A stretch of 26,493 nucleotides of DNA. Origin: DASSWG01 sp035705295. Its GTDB lineage: Bacteria > Bacteroidota > Bacteroidia > Flavobacteriales > Flavobacteriaceae. Positions 7,263-16,034 of this stretch are shown here, one piece after another (position 1 is the first letter of the stretch; each line of letters starts with the position of its first letter). A model generated the notes under the pieces. That model was not told the DNA's origin. It saw only the letters and a list, made by a program, of their open reading frames with translations, and searched no databases. Location: positions 1-26,493 of the forward strand of contig DASSWG010000036.1 of the NCBI GenBank assembly GCA_035705295.1. The letters are read 5' to 3'. Position numbers and translations under genes: made by a program.

Positions 7263-8654
7263 ATGAAGAAAATTGTTTCCCTTATCGCTATTGCATTAAT
7301 TCTCACCAGCTGTGGAAGTGGTGACCGCGGGCAATTGGTCGGTGCTGAAGGTAAAGACTGGAACCCTGAAAAACCCTACGGAATGACACTCATTCCCGGC
7401 GGTTCTTTTATCATGGGTAAAGCAAGTGACGATATCGCGGCACTAAAAAACGCCCCACCAAAAACAGTTACCGTCCGTTCCTTTTATATGGACGAAACCG
7501 AAATCACTAATTCCGAATACCGTCAATTTGTATTTTGGGTGAGGGATTCGGTCATCCGACAAAAATTGGCCGAAGAAGCGGAACTCGCCGGTGGCGGAAC
7601 TGCAACCGGAGGTGGAAACAACAATGCCTCCATTCAAGACTTCGCCTTTAAAGGATCGGGAGATCAAAACAATAATGGCGGCGGAGCTGGCGGGCAATCG
7701 AACTTGACCCCTTACCAAGAGTATTCCATCCACTACGATCCCATGAACCAACGATTAAACTGGGAGCCTGAAATTATTTGGGAAACCAGTGAATATCCCG
7801 ATCAATATTATGTGACCGTGATGGACCAAATGTATTTGCCCCCGGAAGAGTCCTATAACGGCTACCGTTTAATGGATGTCACCCAGTTCAAATACAAATA
7901 CAAAACCATGGACATCGATGCTGCGGCAAGAGGTGGTGGCGATCGTTCCGATTATATCGAAACAAAAATTGTGGAAGTTTACCCGGACACCACGGTTTGG
8001 ATCAAAGATTTCAACTACTCCTACAACGAGCCCATGCACAACACCTATTTTTGGCATGCAGCTTATGATGATTACCCGGTAGTTGGCGTTACTTGGGGTC
8101 AAGCAAAAGCATTTTGCGATTGGAGAACCCTTTATCACAATGGTTACAAGCGATCAAAAGGAGATGCGAGTGTTCCGAATTACCGTTTGCCTTCAGAAGC
8201 AGAATGGGAATATTCTGCCCGAGGCGGTTTGGAATCCGGTACTTTCCCGTGGGGAGGCCCTTACACAACCGATGATCGTGCGTGTTTTTTGGCGAACTTC
8301 AAACCCATGCGGGGCGATTACGCCGCCGATATGGCACTTTACACAGTCGAAGCGGAATCCTACGCGCCCAATGGTTTTGGATTGTATAATATGTCCGGAA
8401 ACGTGGCGGAATGGGTGAACGCTTCCTACAATGCCGAGGCATATAGTTTTGTTTCTTCCATGAACCCAAATGTAAACGACCCCGAAAACCGTCGAAAAGT
8501 AATTCGTGGCGGCTCTTGGAAAGATGTATCCTACTTTCTTGAAGTGGGCACGCGTACCTATGAATATGCAGATTCGGCACGAAGCTATATTGGTTTCAGA
8601 ACGGTTCAAGATTACTTGGGCAACGTGATGGAACTGGACGCGAGAATGCGCTAA
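7263..8654 (+). CDS. gldK: Gliding motility / T9SS lipoprotein GldK
   Basis: The 463-residue outer-membrane lipoprotein forms, with GldN, the periplasmic ring of the type IX secretion system. The signal peptide MKKIVSLIAIALILTSC has a lipobox ending at C17. The rest is an FGE-sulfatase (SUMF1-like) domain: TLIPGGSFIMG, YMDETEITNSEYRQFV, the PVVGVTWGQAKAFCDW motif, YRLPSEAEWEYSARGG, GLYNMSGNVAEWV and RGGSWKD. A Gly/Asn-rich, low-complexity insertion near residues 105-145 interrupts the domain, as in other GldK proteins. No evidence suggests it retains formylglycine-generating activity. It opens the gldKLMN operon, with gldL starting 76 bases later. Confidence 0.97.
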   Translation: MKKIVSLIAIALILTSCGSGDRGQLVGAEGKDWNPEKPYGMTLIPGGSFIMGKASDDIAALKNAPPKTVTVRSFYMDETEITNSEYRQFVFWVRDSVIRQKLAEEAELAGGGTATGGGNNNASIQDFAFKGSGDQNNNGGGAGGQSNLTPYQEYSIHYDPMNQRLNWEPEIIWETSEYPDQYYVTVMDQMYLPPEESYNGYRLMDVTQFKYKYKTMDIDAAARGGGDRSDYIETKIVEVYPDTTVWIKDFNYSYNEPMHNTYFWHAAYDDYPVVGVTWGQAKAFCDWRTLYHNGYKRSKGDASVPNYRLPSEAEWEYSARGGLESGTFPWGGPYTTDDRACFLANFKPMRGDYAADMALYTVEAESYAPNGFGLYNMSGNVAEWVNASYNAEAYSFVSSMNPNVNDPENRRKVIRGGSWKDVSYFLEVGTRTYEYADSARSYIGFRTVQDYLGNVMELDARMR

Positions 8655-8730
8655 AAATTTTTATTATTCAACTCAAATATTTATCTCTAACTAAATTTTA
8701 CTTAAACTGAACAACTAAAATTATTTTATT

Positions 8731-9363
8731 ATGGCACAATCAAAAAAGAACAAGAAATTAATGAACATGGTTTATGGCCTTGGAGCGGCAATCGTTATTC
8801 TCGGAGCATTGTTCAAAATTATGCACTGGCCCGGAGGAAACGCCATGTTGATCATTGGATTGATTACGGAATCGCTCGTGTTCACCGTTTCCGCTTTTGA
8901 ACCCGTTGACGACGAATTGGACTGGTCATTGGTTTATCCTGAATTGGCAGGAGGAAAAGGCAAGGACAAAGAAGAACTTTTGGACGAGCAAGGAATGCTA
9001 TCGAAAAAACTGGACGAAATGTTGAAAGAAGCCAAAATCGACAGTTCATTAATGACCAGCCTTGGGGAAAGCATCAAAGAATTTGAAGGTGCAGCACGAA
9101 ATATGTCGCCAACCGTCGATGCAATTTCTTCACAAAAGAAATACAGCGAAGAATTGACCCTTGCGGCCGCACAAATGGAATCCTTGAACAATTTGTACAA
9201 AGTACAAGTGGAATCGGCCAGCCGTCAAGCTGAAATTAACTCGGCCGTAGCGGAAAACGCGGGCAAACTAAAAGACCAAATGGAATCGTTGACCCTCAAC
9301 CTTTCTTCGTTGAACGGGGTCTATGGAGGAATGTTGACCGCTATGAACCGAACCAACGCCTAA
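8731..9363 (+). CDS. gldL: T9SS / gliding motor inner-membrane subunit GldL
   Basis: GldL (210 residues) forms the cytoplasmic-membrane pentamer that, with a GldM dimer, converts proton flow into movement for gliding and T9SS export. Two transmembrane helices occupy roughly residues 12-30 and 37-56, joined by the conserved MHWPGGN turn. A Glu buried in the second helix (E47 in GLITESLVF) and E57 in SAFEP are candidates for the motor's protonatable residues. The C-terminal cytoplasmic part is helical and coiled-coil-like (KKLDEMLKEAKID..., AAAQMESLNNLYKVQVESASRQAEI). It lies between gldK and gldM in the standard order, with 30 bases to gldM. Confidence 0.97.
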   Translation: MAQSKKNKKLMNMVYGLGAAIVILGALFKIMHWPGGNAMLIIGLITESLVFTVSAFEPVDDELDWSLVYPELAGGKGKDKEELLDEQGMLSKKLDEMLKEAKIDSSLMTSLGESIKEFEGAARNMSPTVDAISSQKKYSEELTLAAAQMESLNNLYKVQVESASRQAEINSAVAENAGKLKDQMESLTLNLSSLNGVYGGMLTAMNRTNA

Positions 9364-9393
9364 TTTAATCGAACAATAAACTACTAAATAAAG

Positions 9394-10950
9394 ATGGCAC
9401 AAGGAAAACAAACCCCAAGGCAGAAGATGATCAACCTAATGTACTTGGTGTTCATCGCAATGCTGGCCCTCAACATGTCGAAAGAGGTGTTGAACGCTTT
9501 TGGGATGATGAATAAAAAACTGACGGAGGCCAATGCCGCAACTACCGCGCGTAATTCAGCTTTCATGGCAAGCTTGTCTGAAAAAGTAACAGAGCAACCT
9601 GCAGAATATAAGCCCCTTATGCAAAAAGCTCAAAAAGTCAATCAGCTTTCAGATGAGTTGACCAATTACTTGGCGGGCATCAAAAAAGAAGCGACTGCCA
9701 AATTGGACGACCCAACAGATTATGCAGCGATGGACCGGTCCGATTTTTTTGATCAAAAATTCTTTGCAAGCGGGAAATTAACGCCCGAAGGAGAAGAATT
9801 TGTTGGACACATTAATGATTATCGCGAGGGAATGCTTGCCGTTCTCGGAAACAATTATCCGAAAATTGCAGCTTCAATTAAAGCTGATTTTAGCACCGCG
9901 CCCATTAAATTGGAAGATAAAAAGATCACCAAAAAATGGTACGCCTATCATTACGAAGGTTTTCCATTGATCGCTTCCTTGACCAAATTGAGTCAAATGC
10001 AGGCCGATGTAAAAACCAATCAAAGTGCAATACTTTCAACAATGTTGCAAGGCCAATTGGTGTCGGCGGTTTCTATGTCCAACTATGAAGCTATGGTGAT
10101 TCCTTCAAAAACTGCTTTTTACAGTGGCGAAAACTTTACTGGAAAAGTAGTGTTGGGAAGAGTGGATAAAACCATGAATTTCGGGAAAGTAATCATTAAC
10201 GGACAAGAAGTTAGCGCAGAAAATGTGCAAGCCGGTCAAGTGATTTTGGATTTTCCCGCAGGAAATGTGGGCAGTCAAACCATAAAAGGAGAACTTCAAT
10301 TTCAGGAAGGGGATTCCACCGTTGTTATCCCAATCGAAAAATCCTATAGCGTTATTCCAAAACCGAACGCAGCGGTGATTTCAGCCGATAAAATGAACGT
10401 TGTCTATCGTGGGGTGCAAAACCCAATGACCATTTCCGTTCCTGGCGCAGGTGATGTCACTGCTAACGCTCCCGGATTGCGAAAAGTTTCCGGAGCTGGT
10501 CAATATATGATGAACGTTACCAACGTAAAAGCGCGTGAAGTAAAAATTAACGTGACTGCAAACCTTCCAGGAGGCGAGAAATTTTCCGATAGTAAAGTCT
10601 TTAGGATCGAAGAAATCCCAAGGCCTTCCGGAACCGTTCGCGGACAAATGATGCAAGGCGGGGCAATTGCCATGCAACGCGGATCGTTGGCAATTTCCAC
10701 GGTAAGCGCAAAACTTCCGAATTTTGCATTTGACCTAAACTTGAACGTTTCTGGTTTCAGTATTAAAGTGGAAGGGGAACGCACCATTGTGGTCAATGGA
10801 CAACAATTGAACCAAGCTGCCAAAAGGGTATTGCAAGGAGCCCAACGTGGTTCCACCGTGACAATATTCGACATTAAAGCAAGTATTGCAGGAAATTCGG
10901 ACTATCGTTTACCTCCGGTTTCCCCAATAATCATACAATTGAAAGATTAA
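9394..10950 (+). CDS. gldM: T9SS / gliding motor protein GldM
   Basis: GldM (518 residues) has a short cytoplasmic N-terminus MAQGKQTPRQKM, one transmembrane helix (about 13-27, LMYLVFIAMLALN) that sits in the GldL pore, and a long periplasmic arm of four domains (D1-D4) that reaches the GldK/GldN ring. The helical first domain (NAFGMMNKKLTEANAATTARN...) is followed by beta-rich Ig-like domains, for example FYSGENFTGKVVLGRVDKT and the C-terminal FDLNLNVSGFSIKVEGE. The conserved SKEVLNAF after the membrane helix is typical. It is 12 bases from gldN, indicating cotranscription. Confidence 0.97.
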   Translation: MAQGKQTPRQKMINLMYLVFIAMLALNMSKEVLNAFGMMNKKLTEANAATTARNSAFMASLSEKVTEQPAEYKPLMQKAQKVNQLSDELTNYLAGIKKEATAKLDDPTDYAAMDRSDFFDQKFFASGKLTPEGEEFVGHINDYREGMLAVLGNNYPKIAASIKADFSTAPIKLEDKKITKKWYAYHYEGFPLIASLTKLSQMQADVKTNQSAILSTMLQGQLVSAVSMSNYEAMVIPSKTAFYSGENFTGKVVLGRVDKTMNFGKVIINGQEVSAENVQAGQVILDFPAGNVGSQTIKGELQFQEGDSTVVIPIEKSYSVIPKPNAAVISADKMNVVYRGVQNPMTISVPGAGDVTANAPGLRKVSGAGQYMMNVTNVKAREVKINVTANLPGGEKFSDSKVFRIEEIPRPSGTVRGQMMQGGAIAMQRGSLAISTVSAKLPNFAFDLNLNVSGFSIKVEGERTIVVNGQQLNQAAKRVLQGAQRGSTVTIFDIKASIAGNSDYRLPPVSPIIIQLKD

Positions 10951-10962
10951 AAAACAACAATT

Positions 10963-11856
10963 ATGAAAAGGAAAAGCCTTCTGTTTTTGGTTTCGACATG
11001 TTTGATCAGCTCCATTTCCATGGCGCAGGTGAACATATTGAACGCGGACACTCCCGATGAAATTGGTGTCAGGACCCAGGCGCAATTGAAAATCGACAAC
11101 AACGACAAACCCTTGCCATACGGATATGTCAATGAACGCGATATACTTTGGGCGAAAACCACTTGGGAACTGATCGATTTGGACGAGCGCGTAAACCTGC
11201 CTTTGTACTACCCGATCGACACCAACAATATCGGTTCGCATAGAAGGTCCTTATATCACGTGTTGATGGCGGGAATAAAATCGGGCGAAATAGAACATGT
11301 TTATGCCGATTCTTATTTCAACCAAAAACTTACTTTGGATGATTTGGACGCAACTTTGAGCAGGAAAGATACCCTGCAACAAGGTTATGCACAAATCAAT
11401 GCGGGGGAAGCAGTGGACGAACAATTTGTTTTGTCCACCAACATCACCGCTGCCGATGTAATGGAATACCACATTCGCGGATATTGGTATTTTGATACCC
11501 GTCGTGGCGCATTGCGTTATCGATTGTTGGGAATTGCCCCGGTTACACCCGATGCCTATTCCAAAAGTAAAGGTTTGGAATCTTCGATCGAGCTTTTTTG
11601 GGTTTTTTACCCCGACGCAAGGGAAACATTGCACGACGCGATCGTTTTTAACAGGGATAACACCGCGCAACCGCTCACATTCGACCATTTGTTGAATTCG
11701 AGAAGGTTTCATGGCGTGATCTACAAAGAAGACAACGTTCAAGGTGATCGTGAAATCGAAGAATACATCACCAACAACGCGTTGATGCAACTCTTGAAAT
11801 CGAGGCGTATTAAAGAATCGATTCGTGAGTTCGAATCCAATATGTGGAACTATTGA
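10963..11856 (+). CDS. gldN: T9SS / gliding protein GldN
   Basis: The 297-residue periplasmic protein partners GldK in the T9SS ring. A cleavable signal peptide ends near residue 21 (LISSISMAQ). The mature part contains the family blocks NERDILWAKTTWELIDLDERVN, LPLYYPID, IRGYWYFDTRRGALRYRLLGIAPV and ELFWVFYPDAR. It closes the gldKLMN operon, with the ribosome leaving about 30 bases before a strong terminator. Length and domain order agree with GldN; the paralogue GldO is not present in the window. Confidence 0.97.
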   Translation: MKRKSLLFLVSTCLISSISMAQVNILNADTPDEIGVRTQAQLKIDNNDKPLPYGYVNERDILWAKTTWELIDLDERVNLPLYYPIDTNNIGSHRRSLYHVLMAGIKSGEIEHVYADSYFNQKLTLDDLDATLSRKDTLQQGYAQINAGEAVDEQFVLSTNITAADVMEYHIRGYWYFDTRRGALRYRLLGIAPVTPDAYSKSKGLESSIELFWVFYPDARETLHDAIVFNRDNTAQPLTFDHLLNSRRFHGVIYKEDNVQGDREIEEYITNNALMQLLKSRRIKESIREFESNMWNY

Positions 11857-11884
11857 TTTTCTTTTCAATCGAATAAATTTTTCA

Positions 11885-11917
11885 AAACGCCCTTTTTCTG
11901 AAGGGCGTTTTTTATTT
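11885..11917 (+). terminator. Rho-independent terminator of the gldKLMN operon
   Basis: AAACGCCCTT (11885-11894) pairs perfectly with AAGGGCGTTT (11901-11910) around a six-base loop and runs into a T-rich tail. The tail overlaps the -7 box of the next gene. Confidence 0.92.
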
Positions 11918-11920
11918 TTG
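11913..11920 (+). promoter_or_regulatory. -7 box of the FAD oxidoreductase gene
   Basis: TATTTTTG matches TAnnTTTG and lies 17 bases before the ATG at 11938. It is embedded in the tail of the gldN terminator. No clear TTG -33 box is present in the expected place, which is occupied by the hairpin loop. Confidence 0.45.
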
Positions 11921-11937
11921 GACGATAACATAAAAAA

Positions 11938-12972
11938 ATGCTCGATTATTTAATTATCGGTTTCGGTTTGGGCGGTTCTTGCCTCGCCCACCAACTGGAA
12001 AAGAAAAATAAACGTTTTTTGGTTTTTGAAAACGGAAGCCAACAATCGTCAAAAGTTGCCGGTGGGTTGTTCAACCCGGTGGTGCTCAAACGATATTCTT
12101 TGGCTTGGAACGCTGACCAACAACTGAAAACCGCACTTCCGTTTTATCGCTCGTTGGAAAAAAAACTCCAAACCAATTTTCTAAAAAGCGTTACCGTTCT
12201 TCGAAAATTCAATTCCACCGAAGAACAAAACAATTGGTTCGCCGCTGCGGACAAAGCATTGTTAAGTCCCTTTTTAAACACCGATTTAATAAAAAAACAT
12301 TCAAAAATTCCTTCAAATTACGGCTTTGGGCAGGTCGAACAAACCGGAACGGTCGACACCCAATCAATGTTGGTCGCACATTCGGAATATTTAGCCCAAA
12401 ACAAGCAATTCGTTGCCACTTCTTTTGAACATGCTCTATTAAAAATCGAAAAAGGTTTTGTTCAATATAAAAACCACAAAGCACGGCGAATTGTTTTTTG
12501 CGAAGGTTTTGGAATGCTTCAAAATCCGTTTTTTAATTATTTGCCGTTGCAAGGAAACAAAGGTGAATACATTATTGTGGAAATTCCCGGGTTGAATTTA
12601 AAAGAAATCGTCAAAGCTTCGGTTTTCATTATTCCTTTGGGAAACGACCGTTACAAAGTCGGCGCGACTTATGATCGCGATTTTGAAAACCAACTTCCCA
12701 GCATTTCCGCAAAAGAAGAACTGGTGCAAAAATTGGAAAAAATCATTGCTCGCGAATACACTATTATCGATCAAGTTGCGGGAATCCGCCCAACTGTTTC
12801 CGATCGCAAACCCTTGGTGGGACAACATCCAACCTACCCCAATATGTATGTTTGCAATGGTTTTGGAAGCCGTGGCGTTTTGGTCGGACCAACAGCGGTT
12901 CAGAAATTGTTCGCTTTTATGGAAGAAAAAAAGCCACTTCCCGAAGAGGTTGATATTCGACGGTTTGATTAA
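11938..12972 (+). CDS. FAD-dependent oxidoreductase (D-amino acid oxidase / DAO family)
   Basis: The 344-residue protein has the DAO-family architecture. An N-terminal FAD dinucleotide fold (YLIIGFGLGGSCLAHQL, loop G8-x-G10-x-G12) is followed by FLVFEN, the adenine-ribose strand, and AGGLFNPVVLKRY, which resembles the second FAD contact. The C-terminal VAGIRPTVSDRKPLVGQHPTYPNMYVCNGFGSRGVLVGP is the conserved closing FAD motif. The substrate is unknown; amine, amino acid or glycine-type oxidations are typical. No signal peptide is present. The gene is separated from gldN by the terminator, and its stop codon overlaps that of the convergent DUF983 gene. Confidence 0.9.
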   Translation: MLDYLIIGFGLGGSCLAHQLEKKNKRFLVFENGSQQSSKVAGGLFNPVVLKRYSLAWNADQQLKTALPFYRSLEKKLQTNFLKSVTVLRKFNSTEEQNNWFAAADKALLSPFLNTDLIKKHSKIPSNYGFGQVEQTGTVDTQSMLVAHSEYLAQNKQFVATSFEHALLKIEKGFVQYKNHKARRIVFCEGFGMLQNPFFNYLPLQGNKGEYIIVEIPGLNLKEIVKASVFIIPLGNDRYKVGATYDRDFENQLPSISAKEELVQKLEKIIAREYTIIDQVAGIRPTVSDRKPLVGQHPTYPNMYVCNGFGSRGVLVGPTAVQKLFAFMEEKKPLPEEVDIRRFD

Positions 12973-13358
12973 TGTTTCAAAGTAACGGTTTTGTCGTAAT
13001 GCAGGAAAAAATTGATCCAAATATTGCGCGAAATCCTCAAAATAAGTGGAAACAACACAATTAAACTTCCTATAATTGCAAAAAAGGAACCTAAAACATC
13101 CAAATTCAACAAATAATAGCAGATTAGAAATACTCCGATCCCGATCGCGCAGCCCAACCCATAGCTCACATACATTGCTCCAAAGAAAAACGAGGGTTCT
13201 ATTTTGTATTTGGTCCCGCAATTCGAACAACGTTCGTGCATTTTAAAAGCGTTGCGAAGATTGTATGGGTTTTTGTCCTTGTACATATTTTCCTCTTGAC
13301 ATACGGGGCATGAGCTTGTCAAAATACTGTGCAGTTTGGTGCCTTTTAGAAATTGCAT
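12969..13358 (-). CDS. DUF983 family membrane protein
   Basis: A 129-residue protein with the DUF983 layout. An N-terminal Cys pair CPVCQEEN (about residues 18-25) and a second pair CSNCGTKY (43-50) suggest a zinc ribbon, followed by PSFFFGAMYVSYGLG and two transmembrane helices (about 58-83 and 88-108). The family function is unknown. The final TTAA, shared with the convergent oxidoreductase gene, gives both genes their stop codons. A TATTTTTG box on this strand (13386-13379) lies about 20 bases upstream of the ATG. Confidence 0.9.
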   Translation of the reverse strand: MQFLKGTKLHSILTSSCPVCQEENMYKDKNPYNLRNAFKMHERCSNCGTKYKIEPSFFFGAMYVSYGLGCAIGIGVFLICYYLLNLDVLGSFFAIIGSLIVLFPLILRISRNIWINFFLHYDKTVTLKH

Positions 13359-13378
13359 AACGTCTGTGGATTAGAGTA

Positions 13379-13396
13379 CAAAAATAAGCATCTTTG
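13379..13396. promoter_or_regulatory. Divergent -7 boxes between the DUF983 and ABC-F genes
   Basis: CAAAAATA (13379-13386) reads TATTTTTG on the minus strand, a full match to TAnnTTTG for the DUF983 gene. CATCTTTG (13389-13396) on the plus strand is a one-mismatch candidate for the ABC-F gene. Neither has an obvious TTG -33 box. Confidence 0.4.
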
Positions 13397-13416
13397 CAGT
13401 CAAAATAAAATGAACG

Positions 13417-15339
13417 ATGCTGAACATCCATAACCTTTCCATTTCTTTTCAAGGCGATTATTTGTTCGAAGAAATCACCTTTCGGTTGGGCGCTGGCGAC
13501 CGCGTGGGCCTGGTCGGAAAAAATGGCGCGGGAAAATCGACCATGCTGAAAATCCTTTCCAAAGATTTGGAACCCGATTCCGGTCAAATTGCGATGGAAA
13601 AAGGCTTGAAAATCGGGTTTTTGCGACAAGATATTGATTTTGTGGAAGGAAGGACCGTTCTGGAAGAATCGTACGAAGCTTTTGTGGAAATCAAAGAACT
13701 TGAAGAAAAATTGGAAGAGATCAATTTTCAATTGGCGGAACGAACCGATTACGAAAGCGAAAGCTACCATCAGTTGATGGTCGATTTGAACGAAGTGCAA
13801 CATCAATATGAAATTCACGGTGGCTACAATTACCAAGGCGAAACCGAGCGTATTTTACAAGGATTGGGTTTTGAACGGGCCGATTTCAACAAAAAAACCG
13901 ACACTTTTTCCGGGGGTTGGCGCATGCGCATTGAGTTGGCAAAACTGCTCTTGCAAAACAACGATGTACTTTTGCTCGACGAACCCACTAATCATTTGGA
14001 CATTGAAAGCATCATTTGGCTGGAAGGTTTTCTGAGAACCTATCCCGGTTGCGTGGTGATCGTATCGCACGACAAAATGTTCTTGGACAATGTCACGAAC
14101 CGCACCATCGAAATTTCCTTGGGAAGAATCTACGATTACAACAAACCCTATTCAAAATACCTTGTTCAACGAAAGGAATTGAAGGAGCAACAATTGGCAG
14201 CGCAGAAAAACCAACAAAAAGAAATTGAACAAACCGAAAAGCTGATCGATAAATTCCGCGCTAAAGCTTCCAAAGCCACCATGGCGCAATCGCTCATTAA
14301 AAAACTGGACAAAATCCAACGAATTGAAGTGGACGAAGACGACAACAGCGTAATGAAATTGGGTTTCCCGGTTTCGATCGTTCCGGGAAAAGTAGTGGTC
14401 GAAGCGGAAAATATTTCCAAAAATTACGGGGAGAAAAAAGTGCTGCAACACGTTGATTTATTGATTGAACGCGGTTCAAAAACCGCATTTGTGGGTCAAA
14501 ACGGGCAAGGGAAATCCACTTTGGCAAAAATCATTGTGGACGAAATTCCTCATGATGGAAATTTGAAACTCGGTCACAATGTGCAGATCGGTTATTTTGC
14601 CCAAAACCAAGCCGAATACTTGGACGGTAGCAAAACGGTTTTGGACACAATGATCGACGCTGCGAACGAGACCAACCGCAGCAAAGTGCGCGATATTTTG
14701 GGCGCATTTTTGTTCCGTGGCGAAGAAGTTGAAAAATATGTGCGCGTGCTTTCCGGTGGCGAACGCAACCGTTTGGCGTTGGCAAAAATGTTGTTGAGCC
14801 CGTTAAATGTTTTGGTGATGGACGAACCCACGAACCACTTGGACATTCAGTCGAAAAATGTGCTGAAAGAGGCTTTAAAAAACTTTAAAGGAACCTTGCT
14901 GCTTATTTCCCACGACCGTGATTTCCTACAAGATTTGACCGAAAAGGTTTACGAGTTCAAAGACCACAAAATCAAAGAATATTTAGGGGACATCGATTTT
15001 TATTTGGAACAACGGAACCTGCAACATTTACGTGATGCGGAACGAAAAACCGCTGTTGCAAAATCACCAACTTCTGAAAACAAAACCACTGAAAAAACAG
15101 CTTACAAAGATCAAAAAAAGCTGAAATCGCTAGGAAACAAATTGAGCAAAGTGGAGGCGGAAATCAACAAAATTGAACGCGAAATAAAACAAGCCGATGC
15201 CGAATTGGCGTCCAATTACGAAGAAACAATGGCCAAAAATGATTTTTTCGATGCTTATCAAAACAAGAAAAAGAAATTGGAAAGTTTAATGTTGGAATGG
15301 GAAGAACTGCAAGAACGGCTTGAGAAATATTCAATATGA
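13417..15339 (+). CDS. ABC-F family ATPase (translation factor type)
   Basis: The 640-residue soluble protein has two ABC domains and no membrane segment. The first has Walker A GKNGAGKST (34-42), signature FSGGWRMRIELAKLLL and Walker B VLLLDEPTNHLD (about 184-195). The second has Walker A GQNGQGKST (about 359-367), LSGGERNRLALAKMLL and VLVMDEPTNHLD (about 465-476). A charged helical linker between them (KELKEQQLAAQKNQQKEIEQTEKLIDKFRAKASK...) is the P-site tRNA interaction motif by family position, and a C-terminal coiled coil (from about 570) resembles that of Uup/YheS-type members. ABC-F proteins act on the ribosome; this is a housekeeping type rather than a recognisable resistance factor. 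ATG 13417 is preferred because the ATG at 13410 opens only a seven-codon frame. Confidence 0.95.
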   Translation: MLNIHNLSISFQGDYLFEEITFRLGAGDRVGLVGKNGAGKSTMLKILSKDLEPDSGQIAMEKGLKIGFLRQDIDFVEGRTVLEESYEAFVEIKELEEKLEEINFQLAERTDYESESYHQLMVDLNEVQHQYEIHGGYNYQGETERILQGLGFERADFNKKTDTFSGGWRMRIELAKLLLQNNDVLLLDEPTNHLDIESIIWLEGFLRTYPGCVVIVSHDKMFLDNVTNRTIEISLGRIYDYNKPYSKYLVQRKELKEQQLAAQKNQQKEIEQTEKLIDKFRAKASKATMAQSLIKKLDKIQRIEVDEDDNSVMKLGFPVSIVPGKVVVEAENISKNYGEKKVLQHVDLLIERGSKTAFVGQNGQGKSTLAKIIVDEIPHDGNLKLGHNVQIGYFAQNQAEYLDGSKTVLDTMIDAANETNRSKVRDILGAFLFRGEEVEKYVRVLSGGERNRLALAKMLLSPLNVLVMDEPTNHLDIQSKNVLKEALKNFKGTLLLISHDRDFLQDLTEKVYEFKDHKIKEYLGDIDFYLEQRNLQHLRDAERKTAVAKSPTSENKTTEKTAYKDQKKLKSLGNKLSKVEAEINKIEREIKQADAELASNYEETMAKNDFFDAYQNKKKKLESLMLEWEELQERLEKYSI

Positions 15340-15350
15340 ATTTATTTTTG
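15320..15350 (+). promoter_or_regulatory. Promoter of the tetR-type gene
   Basis: TTG (15320-15322), a 20-bp gap and TATTTTTG (15343-15350) match the Bacteroidota promoter form. The -33 box lies inside the last codons of the ABC-F gene. The gene starts at 15393, about 35 bases downstream. No palindrome matching the paa operator is present here, so autoregulation is not evident. Confidence 0.65.
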
Positions 15351-15392
15351 GTTTACTTTTAAAGAAATTTGTTCGGTAAAAAGTAGATTGCC

Positions 15393-15962
15393 ATGAGACC
15401 AAACCGCAAAAAAGAAATCACTACAACCGCCGCAAAGCTTTTCAAAGAAAAAGGCTACCGGGCGGTAACCATGCGCGATTTGGCGGAAAACCTTGGCATC
15501 AAAGCCGCAAGCCTTTACAACCACATTCGTTCCAAACAAGAGATTCTTTCATTGATCGTTGTTTCCACCGCCGAAAATTTCACCGAACACATTAACCAAG
15601 CCTATCCCAAACCGGTTTCCTCCATACAAAAATTGGAAGAAATTATTTCAATGCACATCGATATCACTATCGAAAAAACCGATTTTTTGGCCTGTATGAA
15701 CAATGATTGGATGCACTTGGAAAAAAAACAATTGGTGTATTTCCTTAAAATGCGCAATGATTATGAAGCAAAATTCCGACGAATAATTTTGGATGGAATG
15801 AATAAAGGTGAGCTTCAAAACCGTGATGCCGAAATCGTGCTTTTTTCCATCCTTTCCACCTTACGAACCTTTTATTTGTGGTATTCCAAGAAAAATTCCC
15901 TTTCCTCCAAGCAGTTGAAAAAAGAAATGATGGAGACCCTTTTGCACGGAATAATAAAATAA
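15393..15962 (+). CDS. TetR/AcrR family regulator, probably of the paa genes
   Basis: The 189-residue protein has an N-terminal TetR DNA-binding domain (IDs: EITTTAAKLFKEKGYRAVTMRDLAENLGI, then KAASLYNHIRSKQEILSLIV, residues about 8-55) and a helical ligand/dimer domain. Its likely target is the perfect palindrome at 17083-17098 in the paa promoter. Phenylacetyl-CoA-sensing TetR proteins (PaaR type) control paa genes in other bacteria, which supports but does not prove an acyl-CoA effector here. A Fic gene with its own promoter and terminator now separates it from paaE. Regulation of the ABC-F gene is an alternative that cannot be excluded. Confidence 0.88.
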   Translation: MRPNRKKEITTTAAKLFKEKGYRAVTMRDLAENLGIKAASLYNHIRSKQEILSLIVVSTAENFTEHINQAYPKPVSSIQKLEEIISMHIDITIEKTDFLACMNNDWMHLEKKQLVYFLKMRNDYEAKFRRIILDGMNKGELQNRDAEIVLFSILSTLRTFYLWYSKKNSLSSKQLKKEMMETLLHGIIK

Positions 15963-15981
15963 AAAACATCAAATTCTTTAA

Positions 15982-16028
15982 TATCGGATAAATAAATTTG
16001 GAAGTCATCCGATAATAGTGTATTTTTG
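15982..16028 (+). promoter_or_regulatory. fic promoter with 8-bp inverted repeat
   Basis: TTG (15998-16000), a 20-bp gap and TATTTTTG (16021-16028) form a good promoter. TATCGGAT (15982-15989) and ATCCGATA (16007-16014) are exact inverted copies flanking the -33 box. The arrangement suggests an operator, perhaps bound by the Fic protein's own C-terminal helix-turn-helix domain. The ATG at 16035 is only six bases after the box, so the mRNA would be nearly leaderless. Confidence 0.6.
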
Positions 16029-16034
16029 TTTGGT

